Numbered from the stretch's first letter, positions 34,114-46,476 are shown. The stretch: DNA of 64,000 bases from Xanthomonas sp. XNM01 (GCF_014851915.1 NZ_JACVAP010000003.1:558001-622000), one strand, 5' to 3'. A program made the numbers and translations. The notes: a model not told the origin generated them from the letters alone.

Positions 34114-36249
34114 ATGCCCTCTTCCGTACCCCGCCTGTCCCTGCTCGCCAGCGCCCTGCTGCTGGCCTCCGCCCCTCTGCATGCGCAGGACGCGCGTTCG
34201 CCGGTCACCGAGCTCGATTCGGTCCAGGTCGTGGGCCGCGCCCAGACCCTGTACAAGGCCGACGATGCCGCGGTCGGCACCCGCACCGACACGCCGCTGG
34301 CGCTGGTGCCGCAGTCGGTGCAGGTGCTGCCGCGCGAACTGATCGACGACCAGGCCGCGCGCCAGGTCACCGACCTGTACCGCAGCATCAGCGGCATCAG
34401 CTTCTTCAGCTATGCCGGCGTGACCCTGCGCGGCTTCCGCCAGGAGAACGTGCTGTACGACGGGCTGCGCGGCGATCCCTACGCCGGCTTCTCGGTGCCG
34501 CAGCTGTTCAACATCGAGCGGGTCGAGGTGCTGAAGGGCCCGGCCGGCGCGCTGTACGGCGGCGGCGATGCCGGCGGCGTCATCAACTACGTGACCCGCA
34601 AGCCGCAGGCGCAGGCCCGCCGCCGGGTCGAGCTGCAGCTGGGCAATGCCGATTTCCTCGGCGGCTCGATCGAGGCCACCGGCCCGCTGACCGCCGATGG
34701 CGGCGTGCGCTACCGGCTCGGCGCCTATGCCGACAGCGAGGAGGGGGTGCGCTGGAACGCCGACAGCGAGAGCGTGATCGGCGATGCCTCGATCGCCTTC
34801 GACGTCGGCCAGACCGGCGAGCTGGTGCTGCAGTTCACCGACATCACCCAGAACCTGGGCGGCAACCGCCTGCGCGGCGTGCCGGTGAACGACGCCGGCC
34901 AGTTCCTGACCAGCCGCCGCTGGAACCACAACGAGGCCAGCGACTTCCTCGACATGCGCGCCAGGATCGCGCTGGCGCAGTACCGCTTCTCGCCGTCGCA
35001 GGCCTGGGACGTGGACGTGGCCGCACGCTGGTTCGAGAACAGCGAGCACCAGATCTACCACGAGCCGATGGGCCTGATCGACCGCGACCGCGACGGCGTG
35101 GCCGAGTGGATGACCCGGCAGCTGCGCAACCAGTACCGCGACAACGAGGGCTTCACCGCCAACGCCAACGCGGTCTGGCGCTTCTCCACCGGCGGCATCG
35201 ACCACAAGCTGCTGTTCGGCGGCGACTGGTACCGGCTGGACGCGGACTTCCGCGCGCAGACCGCCAACAGCGCCGACCTGGCGCGCAACGCCGGCCCGGT
35301 GCCGGGCATCGACCTGTTCGCGCCGGTTTACGGGGTCACCTCGTTCCGCGATTACGGGCTGGCCGGCCTGCCGTGGCGCGACACCCACACCCGCGGGCTG
35401 CGCTACGGCGGCTACCTGCAGGACGAAGTCACGCTGACCCCGCGCTGGCACCTGCTCGCCGGCCTGCGCTGGGACGGCTTCGAGGACGAGGACCTGGTCA
35501 GCGGGCAACGCGTGGACGGCCACGACACCAGCTGGCGCCTGGGCAGCACCGTGGTCCTGCGCGAGGGCATCAACGCCTACGCCAGCCTGGCCAGCGGCTT
35601 CGTGCCGCAGTCCACCGCCAACCAGGACCCGACCGCGGGCGGACCGTTCGACGCCGAACAGAGCCGGCAGTGGGAGGTGGGCCTGAAGAGCGTCCTCGGC
35701 GGGCGCTACACCCTCAACACCGCGCTGTACCGGATCGAGCGCAGCAACATCGTGCAGGCCACCGGCGAAGTCGTCGGCGGGGTGAACCAGCTGGCCACGC
35801 TGGGGCTGGTCCGCAGCAAGGGCGTGGAAGTGGACCTGCTGGCCGACCTGACCGAACGCTGGGTGCTGAACCTGGCCTACGCCTACAACGACGCGCGCGT
35901 GGTCGATGCCGGCAGCGGCGGCATCACCAATGCCTCCGGCGACCGCTTCGCCAACGCGCCGCGCAACAAGCTCGGCCTGTGGACCCGCTACGACCTGCCG
36001 GCGATCGCCTCGGCGGTGGGCTTCGGCGCCGACTACACCGACGAGCGGATCAGCCTGGACGGGCAGCGGGTCAAGCCGTACACGGTGTTCGACCTGAGCT
36101 GGCAGACGCGCTGGAACGCCTGGCACTTCCAGGCCAACGTCAAGAACCTGTTCGACAAGGTCTATGCGGCCAGCGGCTTCACCGGCCGCACCGGCCACTT
36201 CCCCGGCGAACCGCGCCGGCTGTACCTGCAGGCGGCCTACACGTTCTGA
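34114..36249 (+). CDS. TonB-dependent siderophore receptor
   Basis: Outer-membrane receptor of 711 residues. Signal peptide MPSSVPRLSLLASALLLASA followed by PLHAQ, TonB box LDSVQVVG, plug with RDLYRS-like ISGISFFSYAGVTLRGF and FNIERVEVLKGPAGALYGGG (typical siderophore-receptor plug), then barrel repeats and a final LYLQAAYTF. RFANAPRNKLGLWTRYDLP is a signature of the FhuA/FcuA-type subfamily. It is preceded by a Fur-box-like site. The next gene starts one base into its stop (TGATG), so receptor and PepSY protein form an operon. The siderophore cannot be inferred. Confidence 0.93.
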   Translation: MPSSVPRLSLLASALLLASAPLHAQDARSPVTELDSVQVVGRAQTLYKADDAAVGTRTDTPLALVPQSVQVLPRELIDDQAARQVTDLYRSISGISFFSYAGVTLRGFRQENVLYDGLRGDPYAGFSVPQLFNIERVEVLKGPAGALYGGGDAGGVINYVTRKPQAQARRRVELQLGNADFLGGSIEATGPLTADGGVRYRLGAYADSEEGVRWNADSESVIGDASIAFDVGQTGELVLQFTDITQNLGGNRLRGVPVNDAGQFLTSRRWNHNEASDFLDMRARIALAQYRFSPSQAWDVDVAARWFENSEHQIYHEPMGLIDRDRDGVAEWMTRQLRNQYRDNEGFTANANAVWRFSTGGIDHKLLFGGDWYRLDADFRAQTANSADLARNAGPVPGIDLFAPVYGVTSFRDYGLAGLPWRDTHTRGLRYGGYLQDEVTLTPRWHLLAGLRWDGFEDEDLVSGQRVDGHDTSWRLGSTVVLREGINAYASLASGFVPQSTANQDPTAGGPFDAEQSRQWEVGLKSVLGGRYTLNTALYRIERSNIVQATGEVVGGVNQLATLGLVRSKGVEVDLLADLTERWVLNLAYAYNDARVVDAGSGGITNASGDRFANAPRNKLGLWTRYDLPAIASAVGFGADYTDERISLDGQRVKPYTVFDLSWQTRWNAWHFQANVKNLFDKVYAASGFTGRTGHFPGEPRRLYLQAAYTF

Positions 36250-37400
36250 TGTCCGCCACCGCACGCCAGCCGACGCCAGCGACCAGCGCCAACGCGAAAG
36301 CCGCCAAGCCAGGCAAGGGCGGCGGCCGGCGCCTGTGGTTCGACCTGCACAGCTGGGTCGGCCTCAAGCTGTGCCTGTTCATGGGCTTCATCTGCCTGAC
36401 CGGCACGCTGGCGGTGTTCGCCGCCGAGATCGACTGGCTGCTGCACCCGCAGATGCGGGTCACGCCGACCGACCAGCACGCCAGCTGGGGCACGCTGGTG
36501 GCGGCCGCGCAGCGCGCGCACCCGGACTGGGTGCTGGAAGGGCTGCGCGCGCCGCATGCCTCGCACTTCGCGGCCAAGGCGCAGATGCGCCGGCCCGATG
36601 GCCGCCGCCGCTTCGTCTGGATCGATCCGTACAGCGGCCAGGTGACCGGCGACACGCACTGGTTCAGCGCGCACCGGCTGCTGCGCAACACCCACCGCCA
36701 CCTGATGATCCCGACGAAGTACGGCGTGCCGCTGGTGGCGGCGCTGTCGCTGCCGCTGCTGCTCTCGCTGCTCAGCAGCCTGTACATCTACAAGCGCTGG
36801 TGGCGCGGCTTCTTCAGCTGGCCGCGCGCGGACCGGCCGCGCCGGCTGTGGGGCGACGTGCATCGCCTGCTCGGGGTGTGGAGCCTGTGGTTCGTCGCGC
36901 TGATCGCACTGACCGGCGGCTGGTACCTGATCGAATCGCTGGGCGGCAAGGCGCCGCCGCAGCGGGACATCGCCCTGCCCGAGCCCGGGCCGACCGCCCC
37001 CGCCGATGCGGCCGCGATCGATCGTGCGGTCGCCACGCTGGGCGCGCAGTGGCCGGCGCTGGAGATCCGCGGCGTCGAGGTCAGCCCCGATGGCGGCGCG
37101 CTGGTGCTCGACGGGCAGGCACAGGCCTGGCTGGTACGCGACCGCGCCAACGTCGCCGGCATCGACCTGCGCGACGGCCGCCTGCTCGGCCGCCACGAAG
37201 GCGGCGAGCTCGGCGTGCACCAGCGCATCTCGGAGATGGCCGACCCGCTGCACTTCGGTAGTTTCGGCGGCTGGCCGGTGCGGCTGCTGTGGTTCCTGTT
37301 CGGTGCGGCGCTGACCGCGCTGAGCTTCACCGGCGTGTACCTGTACGGCCTGCGCGTGGCCGACGCGCTGCGCTCGGCGCAGAGGAGGAAGCCGGCATGA
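36249..37400 (+). CDS. PepSY-associated membrane protein (PiuB/FoxB-like)
   Basis: 383 residues, four membrane segments: near 35-55 (LKLCLFMGFICLTGTLAVFA), 160-180, 210-230 and 340-360. His residues in the first and third helices (FDLHSWVGLK, GDVHRLLGVWSLWF) match the heme-binding PepSY-TM fold. FoxB-type relatives reduce ferric siderophores in the inner membrane. Translationally coupled to the siderophore receptor and likely works on the same ligand. The final helix is followed by Arg/Lys, cytoplasmic. Confidence 0.9.
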   Translation: MSATARQPTPATSANAKAAKPGKGGGRRLWFDLHSWVGLKLCLFMGFICLTGTLAVFAAEIDWLLHPQMRVTPTDQHASWGTLVAAAQRAHPDWVLEGLRAPHASHFAAKAQMRRPDGRRRFVWIDPYSGQVTGDTHWFSAHRLLRNTHRHLMIPTKYGVPLVAALSLPLLLSLLSSLYIYKRWWRGFFSWPRADRPRRLWGDVHRLLGVWSLWFVALIALTGGWYLIESLGGKAPPQRDIALPEPGPTAPADAAAIDRAVATLGAQWPALEIRGVEVSPDGGALVLDGQAQAWLVRDRANVAGIDLRDGRLLGRHEGGELGVHQRISEMADPLHFGSFGGWPVRLLWFLFGAALTALSFTGVYLYGLRVADALRSAQRRKPA

Positions 37401-37519
37401 GCGGAAAACCCCGCGGCCCCTGGGCGCTGGCCTGGCACGGCATGGGCCGCTGGCGCTGGCTGTGGCTGGCGCTGCTGCTGGTGTGGCTGTACCTGATGCC
37501 GGGCGAGTTCGCGAAGTAG
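37397..37519 (+). CDS. 40-residue single-pass membrane peptide
   Basis: ATGA-coupled to the PepSY gene. The peptide is MSGKPRGPWALAWHGMGRWRWLWLA..., ending in LPGEFAK-like residues. A Trp/Leu-rich helix of about 20 residues follows a basic N-terminus, so it should be inserted in the inner membrane. It would be the third gene of the iron operon, perhaps a stabiliser of the PepSY protein. No family recognised. Too short for routine gene finders. Confidence 0.55.
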   Translation: MSGKPRGPWALAWHGMGRWRWLWLALLLVWLYLMPGEFAK

Positions 37520-37672
37520 GCCTGCCTGCGTCGGCCCGCGATGCCGGCACGCGCCGGCGTGGAGCCGCAGCAACCGGCGGGATGCCGACACGACCACCGT
37601 CGGTTCCTGCGCGCGCGGCTGCATGTGCCGCGATCGACCGCCGCTGCCGGCATGCGCTGCCGGCCAGGGCAG

Positions 37673-38974
37673 TCAGTCCGCCGGCAGCCGGATCTCGGCC
37701 ACGCTGCCGGCGCCGTCCTCGCGCGGCAGCAGCTCCAGCGTGCCCTGCTGGGCCTCGACGATCTGCCGCGACAGCACCAGCCCGATGCCCGAGCCGCCGG
37801 GCTTGGTGGTGAAGAACGGCACGAACAGGCTGTCGCTGGACGGCAGGCCCTGGCCGCGGTCGAGCACGCGGATCAGCACCTGCGCCCCGGCACGCACCGC
37901 CTCGACCCGCACCGGCGCGTCGCCGCCGGCCTCCAGCGCGTTGCGCACGAGGTTGATCAGCACCTGTTCGAGCTGGTCGGCATCGGCGCTGACGACCAGG
38001 GTCGGATCGATGTCGACCGCGATCCGTGCCGCGTCGAGCAGCGGCAGCACCCGCTCGCACAGCGGCGCCAGCGCGGTCGCGGCCGGCTGCGGCGGCGGCA
38101 GCCGCGCCAGCCGCGCGTAGCCGGCCAGGAAGCGCTGCAGCGCCAGGCTGCGCTGCTCGATCAGCTGCAGGCCGCCCTGCAGGTCCTCGCGCAGTTCCGG
38201 CTCCAGTCCGGGCGGCAGCAGCCGCGCCAGGGTGTCGGCCATCGAGGCGATCGGGGCCAGCGAGTTGTTGGTCTCGTGGCTGAGCACGCGCAGCAGGCGC
38301 CGGAACGCCTGCGCCTCCTCGTCGCGCAGCGCGCGCTCCATCGGCTGCAGCACCAGCAGCCGCCCGGCCTGGCTGCGGCTGCGCAGGCTGGCGTGCGCGA
38401 CCTGCCAGCGACCCTGCTGTCCGGGAAACGCATGCGCGTGGATCTGTCCACTGTCCACCGCGAACAGCGGCGCCAGTCCCAGTTCCTCCGCGCTGCGGCC
38501 GAGCAGCGCGCCGGCGTTCTGCCCCAACAGGCGCTCGCCGGCGGGATTGACCAGGCGCAGGCGCTGGTCCTGCTCGAACGCGAACACCGCACCATCCAGC
38601 GCGGCCAGGGTCTTGCTCAGCAGCTGCAGGCTTTCGTGCGCATCGCGCTGTTCGTCCTGCAGCCGCTGCGCGAGCAGGTTGAAGCGCTGCATCACCCGCG
38701 CGACCTCGCCGCCGGCGGCGGGCGCCGCGCGCGCGCCGTAGTCGCCTTCGTGCAGTGCATCCAGCAGGCCGCCGAGCGTGCGCAGACGCAGGCCGTCGCG
38801 ATGCCGCTGCCAGCGCCACACCACCCAGGTCAGCAGCAGCACGCAGCCCAGCAGCAGCACCGACTCGAACGCACGCGGATTACCGACCGCCAGCACGCTC
38901 GCCAGCGCGAGCAAGGCGGGCGCCACCACCCAGGGCAGACGGCGCCGCTCGCGATGCCGGTCAGTCGACGGCAT
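37673..38974 (-). CDS. Membrane histidine kinase, NtrB-like
   Basis: 433 residues. Two membrane helices near 14-31 and 38-54, HAMP-like region to about 110, PAS domain near 120-200 (FAFEQDQRLRLVNPAGERLL), phospho-acceptor His233 in LLRVLSHETNNSLAPI and an HATPase domain with NLVRNALEAGG (N-box), DRGQGLP and PGGSGIGLVLSRQIVEAQ. It overlaps the 3' end of the response regulator gene by 14 bp and is the last gene of the operon. It should phosphorylate Asp60 of the regulator. The signal is unknown, probably membrane or envelope stress given the operon partners. Confidence 0.93.
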   Translation of the reverse strand: MPSTDRHRERRRLPWVVAPALLALASVLAVGNPRAFESVLLLGCVLLLTWVVWRWQRHRDGLRLRTLGGLLDALHEGDYGARAAPAAGGEVARVMQRFNLLAQRLQDEQRDAHESLQLLSKTLAALDGAVFAFEQDQRLRLVNPAGERLLGQNAGALLGRSAEELGLAPLFAVDSGQIHAHAFPGQQGRWQVAHASLRSRSQAGRLLVLQPMERALRDEEAQAFRRLLRVLSHETNNSLAPIASMADTLARLLPPGLEPELREDLQGGLQLIEQRSLALQRFLAGYARLARLPPPQPAATALAPLCERVLPLLDAARIAVDIDPTLVVSADADQLEQVLINLVRNALEAGGDAPVRVEAVRAGAQVLIRVLDRGQGLPSSDSLFVPFFTTKPGGSGIGLVLSRQIVEAQQGTLELLPREDGAGSVAEIRLPAD

Positions 38975-40352
38975 CGCTGCGCAGGCCGTGCTTCTCCAGC
39001 CGCCGGTACAGACTCTGCCGGGTGATGCCGAGCTGATCGGCGGCACGCTGCAGGTGGCCGTCGTGATCGTTCAGCGCACGCCGCAGCAGCGCGCCTTCGG
39101 CTTCCTCCAGGGTCATCCGCGGGCCCAGCATCGTGGCGTCGCCATCGCCGGCCAGGCGCAGCGCCGCCGCGTCGAGGAGGCCGCCATCGGCCAGCAGCGC
39201 GGCGCGCTCCATCACATGCGCCAGTTCGCGCACGTTGCCCGGCCAGGCATGGGCGCGCAGCGCGCGCTCGGCATCGGCGCCCAGCTGCGGCAGCGTGCGC
39301 CGGTAACGTGTGCAGGCGGCGGCCAGGTAATGCCGGGCCAGCGGCACGATGTCCTCGCCGCGCTCGCGCAGCGCCGGGACCCGCAGCTGGAAGGTGTTGA
39401 GCCGGTACAGCAGGTCCTGGCGGAAACGGCCCTGCGCGACCTCCGCATCCAGATCGGCATTGGTCGCCGCGACGATCCGCACATCGACCCGCTGGCTGCG
39501 CGAGGACCCCAGCCGCTCGAACTCGCCGTCCTCGATCGCGCGCAGCAGCTTGGGCTGCTGCTCCAGCGGCAGGTTGCCGATCTCGTCCAGGAACAGGGTG
39601 CCGCCATCGGCCAGCTCGAAGCGGCCGGCACGGTCCTGGCGCGCATCGGTGTAGGCGCCGCGGACATGGCCGAACAGCTCGGCCTCGAACAGGGTCGGTG
39701 CCAGCCCACCGATGTTGACCTTGACGAAGGGCTGGTCGCGGCGCTGCGACCACTGGTGGACGAAGCCGGCCAGCAGGCTCTTGCCGGTGCCGTTCTCGCC
39801 GAGCAGCAGCAGGTTGGCGTCGCTGTCGGCGATCCGCATCAGGTCCTCGACCAGACGCCGCATCGGCACCGACTCGGCGATGAAGCCCTGGCCGGCGTCG
39901 CGCAGCAGCGCCGCCTGCGCCTGGCCGAATTTCTCGGTGTCGCGACGGCTGCGGTCCAGCGCGATGCGGCTGTCCAGCACCGCCAGCACGCGCGCGTTCT
40001 GCCAGGGCTTCTCGATGAAGTCGACCGCGCCGCGCTGCATCGCCGCCACCGCCAGCTCGATGCTGCCCCAGGCGGTCATCGCCACCACCGGCAGGCCCGG
40101 CCACTGCGCGGCGATCTGTTCGACCAAAGCCAGACCTTCTTCACCGGACGTGGTATCGCGGTGGTAGTTCATGTCCACCAGCACCGCGGCGAAGCTGTCG
40201 CCGCGCAGGCAGCCCAGCGCGACCTCCGGCGACTCGGCGCCGACCATGCCGTAACCGGCGGTCTTGAACAGCAGGCGCAACGCCTCGCGCACGTCGGCCT
40301 GGTCGTCGACGACGAGGATGCGGGGAATGTGGGAAGCAGTGGGCATCGGCAT
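38961..40352 (-). CDS. Sigma-54-dependent response regulator with variant GAFTGA motif
   Basis: NtrC-type regulator of 463 residues. Receiver 10-130 with Asp16/Asp17, phospho-acceptor Asp60 in [10 protein letters not shown] and Lys115. AAA+ domain: Walker A GENGTGKS 185-192, Walker [11 protein letters not shown] 251-260, and FELADG before it. The sigma-54-contacting loop reads GAYTDA at 232-237 in place of GAFTGA (substitutions at positions 3 and 5). Fis-type HTH at the end ([16 protein letters not shown]). Such a substitution can change or weaken sigma-54 engagement. It likely controls its own operon through the promoter near 46485. Confidence 0.93.
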   Translation of the reverse strand: MPMPTASHIPRILVVDDQADVREALRLLFKTAGYGMVGAESPEVALGCLRGDSFAAVLVDMNYHRDTTSGEEGLALVEQIAAQWPGLPVVAMTAWGSIELAVAAMQRGAVDFIEKPWQNARVLAVLDSRIALDRSRRDTEKFGQAQAALLRDAGQGFIAESVPMRRLVEDLMRIADSDANLLLLGENGTGKSLLAGFVHQWSQRRDQPFVKVNIGGLAPTLFEAELFGHVRGAYTDARQDRAGRFELADGGTLFLDEIGNLPLEQQPKLLRAIEDGEFERLGSSRSQRVDVRIVAATNADLDAEVAQGRFRQDLLYRLNTFQLRVPALRERGEDIVPLARHYLAAACTRYRRTLPQLGADAERALRAHAWPGNVRELAHVMERAALLADGGLLDAAALRLAGDGDATMLGPRMTLEEAEGALLRRALNDHDGHLQRAADQLGITRQSLYRRLEKHGLRSDAVD

Positions 40353-40361
40353 CTGCGGATT

Positions 40362-41060
40362 CTAGCCAGCGACGGGCATCTGCTGCGCGCGCACGAAGCG
40401 CCGCAGCAGCATGATCGCCAGCAGCACCGCGCCGATCCGCAGCGCGATGCCGGCCAGGCCGCTGGCCGCGCTGCCGGAGACATCGAACACGCTCCAGGCC
40501 GCGTTGAGCGAGGCATGCAGTACCCAGCCGCTCCAGATCGCGCGGCCATCGCAGGCATCGGCCACCGCGAACAGCGCGCCGCCGACGGCGGTGATCGCGA
40601 AGATCAGCAGCGCCTCGCCGGCGCCACCACCGGCCCCCAGCCAGTGCACCGCACCGAAGGCCAGCGCCTGGACCAGCACCGCCAGCCCGGCCGGCCAGCC
40701 CAGTCCACGCGCGAACGCGTAGCCGAAGCCGCGGAACACGATCTCCTCGGCCAGCGGAAACAGCAGCGCCAGCATCAGCAGGGCGCGCGGCTCGAACGTG
40801 GCCACGCCACCAGCCATCCAGCGCAGGCCGTTCCAATGCAGGCCGATCAGCCGTGGCAGGCCGGGCTGCCAGGCCCGGCGCAGTGCGAGCGCGGCGATGC
40901 AGACGGCGGTCACCGACAGCAGGTTGTCGACGATCGCGCCGCCGTACGGAACCCGCAGCGGCGGCAGCGGCCAGCCGGCCATCGCGCACAGGTCGCCGAT
41001 CCAGGGCGCGAGCAGCAGAACGAGCAGCAGCACCGCACTGCGCCAGAGCAGCGACATCAT
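40362..41060 (-). CDS. CPBP-family intramembrane protease
   Basis: 232 residues, six to seven hydrophobic helices. CPBP (Abi/CAAX-like) motifs: Glu105-Glu106 and Arg110 in PLAEEIVFRGFGYAFARG, His139 in FGAVHW, and His182 with Asn186 in LHASLNAAW. Family members include bacteriocin self-immunity proteins and processing proteases. It lies nine bases before the regulator gene and downstream of the anchored unknown protein. Two ATGs in tandem (41060 and 41057) are possible starts. Confidence 0.9.
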   Translation of the reverse strand: MMSLLWRSAVLLLVLLLAPWIGDLCAMAGWPLPPLRVPYGGAIVDNLLSVTAVCIAALALRRAWQPGLPRLIGLHWNGLRWMAGGVATFEPRALLMLALLFPLAEEIVFRGFGYAFARGLGWPAGLAVLVQALAFGAVHWLGAGGGAGEALLIFAITAVGGALFAVADACDGRAIWSGWVLHASLNAAWSVFDVSGSAASGLAGIALRIGAVLLAIMLLRRFVRAQQMPVAG

Positions 41061-41178
41061 GGTGTGGGATTCCTTGCCGGGGTGGAGCACGGCCGCTGCG
41101 CCGCATGGCGCAGCGGCGGTGACGGGCACCGGCACGGTGATCGGCGAAGGTCCGATGCGCACCAGTGCGCCGGCACGC

Positions 41179-41916
41179 TCACTGCGCGCTCGGCAGCTGC
41201 TGGATGACCTGGCCGGCTTCATCCATGAACTGCAGCGACGGCTCGCCGTCCGGCGTCACCAGCAGCATGATCCGCGGCCGTCCCTGCGGGTCGGCCAGCA
41301 CCACCGCCGGCGACTTCCCGGCGGTGCGACCGACGAACAGGCGCTTGGTCTGCTGCCCACCCGCCTCCTTCCAGCGCTGCAGCAGGGCGTCCTTCTCCGG
41401 CCCCGGCGGCGCCTTCTCGTAGGCGTCGTAGAGCGGTGCGTACTCGGCCTGCAGGCCGCGGTCGAACACGGTCAGGCCGGTTTGCATCAGGCCATTGCGC
41501 TCGTAGTGGTGCAGCGCCATCTGCTGGTCGCCACCGTAACGGTCCATCGAGAAGTGCACGCCGCCGACCGGCTTGCCGTTCTCGTCGATGCGGCCGTCAT
41601 GGATCAGTCCACCGACCTCGTTGCCCTCCGCGTTGTAGAACGCGATCCCCGGCCGGTCGTCGCCGTCGCGGGCCTCTTCCCTGCCGTCGATCACCGGCCC
41701 GGGCAGGCGCCCGCGACCGGCCAGCACCATCGCGCGCGAGCCGTCCGGGTTGACGATGTTGATGCGTTCGACGTCGATCTCGGCGAAACGCGCCTTGCCG
41801 CCGGTGGACGCAGCAGCGGTGAGCAATGCGCCTGTGGCGGCCACCACGCAGACGGTGAGCAGGCCGCGCAGCAGCCGGTTCTGCCGCTGCAGCTGCTGGA
41901 TGAGGTCATGGGACAT
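41179..41916 (-). CDS. Anchored protein of unknown function
   Basis: 245 residues. N-terminal helix of about 18 residues (GLLTVCVVAATGALLTAAAS) acts as signal anchor, so the rest is outside the cytoplasm. Visible blocks: RFAEIDVERINIVNPDGSRA, PGIAFYNAEGNEVGGLIHDG, GGVHFSMDRYGGDQQMALHH and IMLLVTPDGEPSLQFMDEAG. The pattern resembles a beta-rich family found in many bacteria without a name I can give. It is 68 bp from the permease stop. Function not assigned. Confidence 0.75.
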   Translation of the reverse strand: MSHDLIQQLQRQNRLLRGLLTVCVVAATGALLTAAASTGGKARFAEIDVERINIVNPDGSRAMVLAGRGRLPGPVIDGREEARDGDDRPGIAFYNAEGNEVGGLIHDGRIDENGKPVGGVHFSMDRYGGDQQMALHHYERNGLMQTGLTVFDRGLQAEYAPLYDAYEKAPPGPEKDALLQRWKEAGGQQTKRLFVGRTAGKSPAVVLADPQGRPRIMLLVTPDGEPSLQFMDEAGQVIQQLPSAQ

Positions 41917-41984
41917 GGCGCGATGCTCCTGTGCGAAAACGAGAAAGGGGGGAGACGTGTGATCGGCGACGTCGTGGGCCGCGC

Positions 41985-44419
<2,435 letters not shown>

Positions 44420-44423
<4 letters not shown>

Positions 44424-45184
44424 GCGCCAGCCTCCAGCCCCGGCAGGGCCACGTCGTGCTCGTGGCGCAGCCGCTCGAAGGTGTCCTCGTCGACGATGCG
44501 GCCATCGAGCATGTGCACGATGCGCTGCGCGCGCCGGGCGAAGGCCGGGTCGTGGGTGACCATGCACAGCGTGGTGCCGTTCTCGTGCAGCTGTTCGAGC
44601 AGCTGCATCACCGCTTCGCCGTTGCGGCTGTCGAGGTTGCCGGTCGGTTCGTCGGCCAGCAGGATCGAGGGGTTGCCGACCAGCGCGCGCGCGACCGCGA
44701 CGCGCTGCTGCTGGCCGCCGGACAGCTGACCCGGGTAGTGGCGGCTGCGGTGGGCCATGCCGACCAGTTCCAGCACCTCGCGCACGCGCTGGGCGATGCG
44801 GCGGCCGTCGGCGTCGCCGCGGTAGGTCAGCGGCAGCGCCACGTTTTCCTCCACGGTGAGGTCGGCGATCAGGTTGAAGGCCTGGAAGATGAAGCCGATT
44901 TCGCCGTTGCGGATGCGCGCGCGGCCGCGCGCGTCCAGGCCGCCGACATCGCGGCCGTTGAGCAGGTAGCGGCCATGGCTGGGCGCGTCGAGCAGGCCCA
45001 GGATCGACAGCAGGGTCGACTTGCCGCAGCCCGATGGGCCGGTGATGGCGACGAAATCGCCGGGCGCGATGCGCAGCGCGATCTCGGCCAGCGCATGGGT
45101 TTCGACCTCGTCGGTGTGGAACACCTTGCCGAGGCCGTCGAGCTGGATCAGCGGTGAAGCGGCGGGCGTTTCGGTGGGCTGCAT
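44420..45184 (-). CDS. ABC transporter ATP-binding protein, LolD/MacB type
   Basis: 254 residues. Walker A GPSGCGKST at 49-57, Q-loop FQAFNLI, signature LSGGQQQR at 154-161, Walker B ILLADEPTG at 174-182 and the H-loop MVTHDPAFARRAQRIVHM. Partner of the double permease and the adaptor on either side. The N-terminus has a short Thr/Pro/Ala stretch before the domain. It lies 18 bp after the adaptor gene. Confidence 0.95.
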
Positions 45185-45202
45185 GGTGGTCTCCGTGATG
45201 GG

Positions 45203-46465
45203 TCAGCGCAGGCGCAGGCGCGGCGACTGCGCCCACTGCGTGGTGTCGGACAGGACGGCCTGGTCGCCGGGGCGCAGGCCTTCGAGAATCTGGATGCGGT
45301 CGCTGGACGCGGCGCCGTAGCGCACCGGCACGCGCCGGGCCTCGTCGTCGCCGGACGCGAGCACGAACAGCTCGCCGTCGCTGTCGGGCACCGCCAGCGA
45401 CGGGCGCGGAATGCTGACCACGTCGCGCAGCGTGCCCAGGCCGATGCGGCCCTCGATCGACAGGTCCGGACGCGCACCGGACGGCAGTTCGCCCAGAGCG
45501 ACGTCGACGGTGACGCTGCCGTTGCGCACGGCCGGGTCGATCCGGCTGACCCGGCCCTCGGCGACGCCGTTGCGGGTGTCGACACGCACCGGCAGGTCCA
45601 GCAGCAGGTCCTTGGCCAGCACCTCGGGCACCTGCAGGCGCGCGATCAGTTCTTCCGGGCGGGCGACGCGGGCCAGCTTGGCGCCCAGTTCGACCTGCTG
45701 GCCCGGCTCCACGTCGACCTGCTGCAGGATGCCGGCGCTGCCGGCGCGCACCTCCAGCGCCGCCACCTGCTGGCGCGCGATCGCCAGCACGCTGGCGGCC
45801 TCGTCGCGGCGGGCCTGCGCGGCACGCAGCTGCGCGGCCATGTTCTCGCGGAACGCGGCGACGCGGCGCGTCTCGATCCGCGCACGCCCTTCCTGCTGTT
45901 CCTCGGTGATGGTCGCCTCGCGCAGGTCGATCGCCGAGATCACCCCGGCCGCATGCGCGCGTTCGTAGGCCTGCGCCTTGACCTGGGCGATCTTCCATTC
46001 CGACTCGGCCTGGGCCTGCACCGCCTGCTGGTCGAGCAGCTGCGAGGCCAGCGCGGTGCGTGCCGCGGCGACATCGGCCTCGGCGCCGGCCAGCGCGGCT
46101 TCGGCCTTTTCCTGATTGGCCAGCAGCTCGGGGTTGGCCATGCGCAGGATCACGGTGTCGGCCTCGACCCGCGCGCCGGCCTCGACCACCACCTGCTGCA
46201 GCGTGGCCACCGCACCGGCGGTGATCCAGCGGATGTCGCGCGGCACCAGCAGGCCGTTGGCGCGGATCTCGCGGACCATGTCGCCCTGATCGGCGCGGTC
46301 GATCCACAGGCTGGTGCGGGCCACGCCCGGCGCCGCCTGGCCGAGCCCGACCAGCCCCAGCGCGGCCACGCCGATGATGGAAACGGCCCCACCGGCCAGC
46401 CACCAGGTGCGGGGGCGCGGGCGGAACCAGCGGGACGACGATGCAGCGGGCTTGGCGATATCCAT
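45203..46465 (-). CDS. HlyD/RND-type periplasmic adaptor protein
   Basis: 420 residues. One helix near 26-44 (AGGAVSIIGVAALGLVG) anchors it. Alpha-hairpin coiled coil (ALAGAEADVAAARTALASQL, AQLRAAQARRDEAASVLAIA) and lipoyl/beta-barrel halves: LQQVVVEAGARVEADTVILR and AGILQQVDVEPGQQVELGAK. First gene of the seven-gene operon. The ATG at 46465 lies about one base after the predicted sigma-54 start site, so translation may be leaderless. Upstream GCATGG-only context otherwise lacks a clear Shine-Dalgarno. Confidence 0.9.
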   Translation of the reverse strand: MDIAKPAASSSRWFRPRPRTWWLAGGAVSIIGVAALGLVGLGQAAPGVARTSLWIDRADQGDMVREIRANGLLVPRDIRWITAGAVATLQQVVVEAGARVEADTVILRMANPELLANQEKAEAALAGAEADVAAARTALASQLLDQQAVQAQAESEWKIAQVKAQAYERAHAAGVISAIDLREATITEEQQEGRARIETRRVAAFRENMAAQLRAAQARRDEAASVLAIARQQVAALEVRAGSAGILQQVDVEPGQQVELGAKLARVARPEELIARLQVPEVLAKDLLLDLPVRVDTRNGVAEGRVSRIDPAVRNGSVTVDVALGELPSGARPDLSIEGRIGLGTLRDVVSIPRPSLAVPDSDGELFVLASGDDEARRVPVRYGAASSDRIQILEGLRPGDQAVLSDTTQWAQSPRLRLR

Positions 46466-46476
46466 GCCAGTACAGG

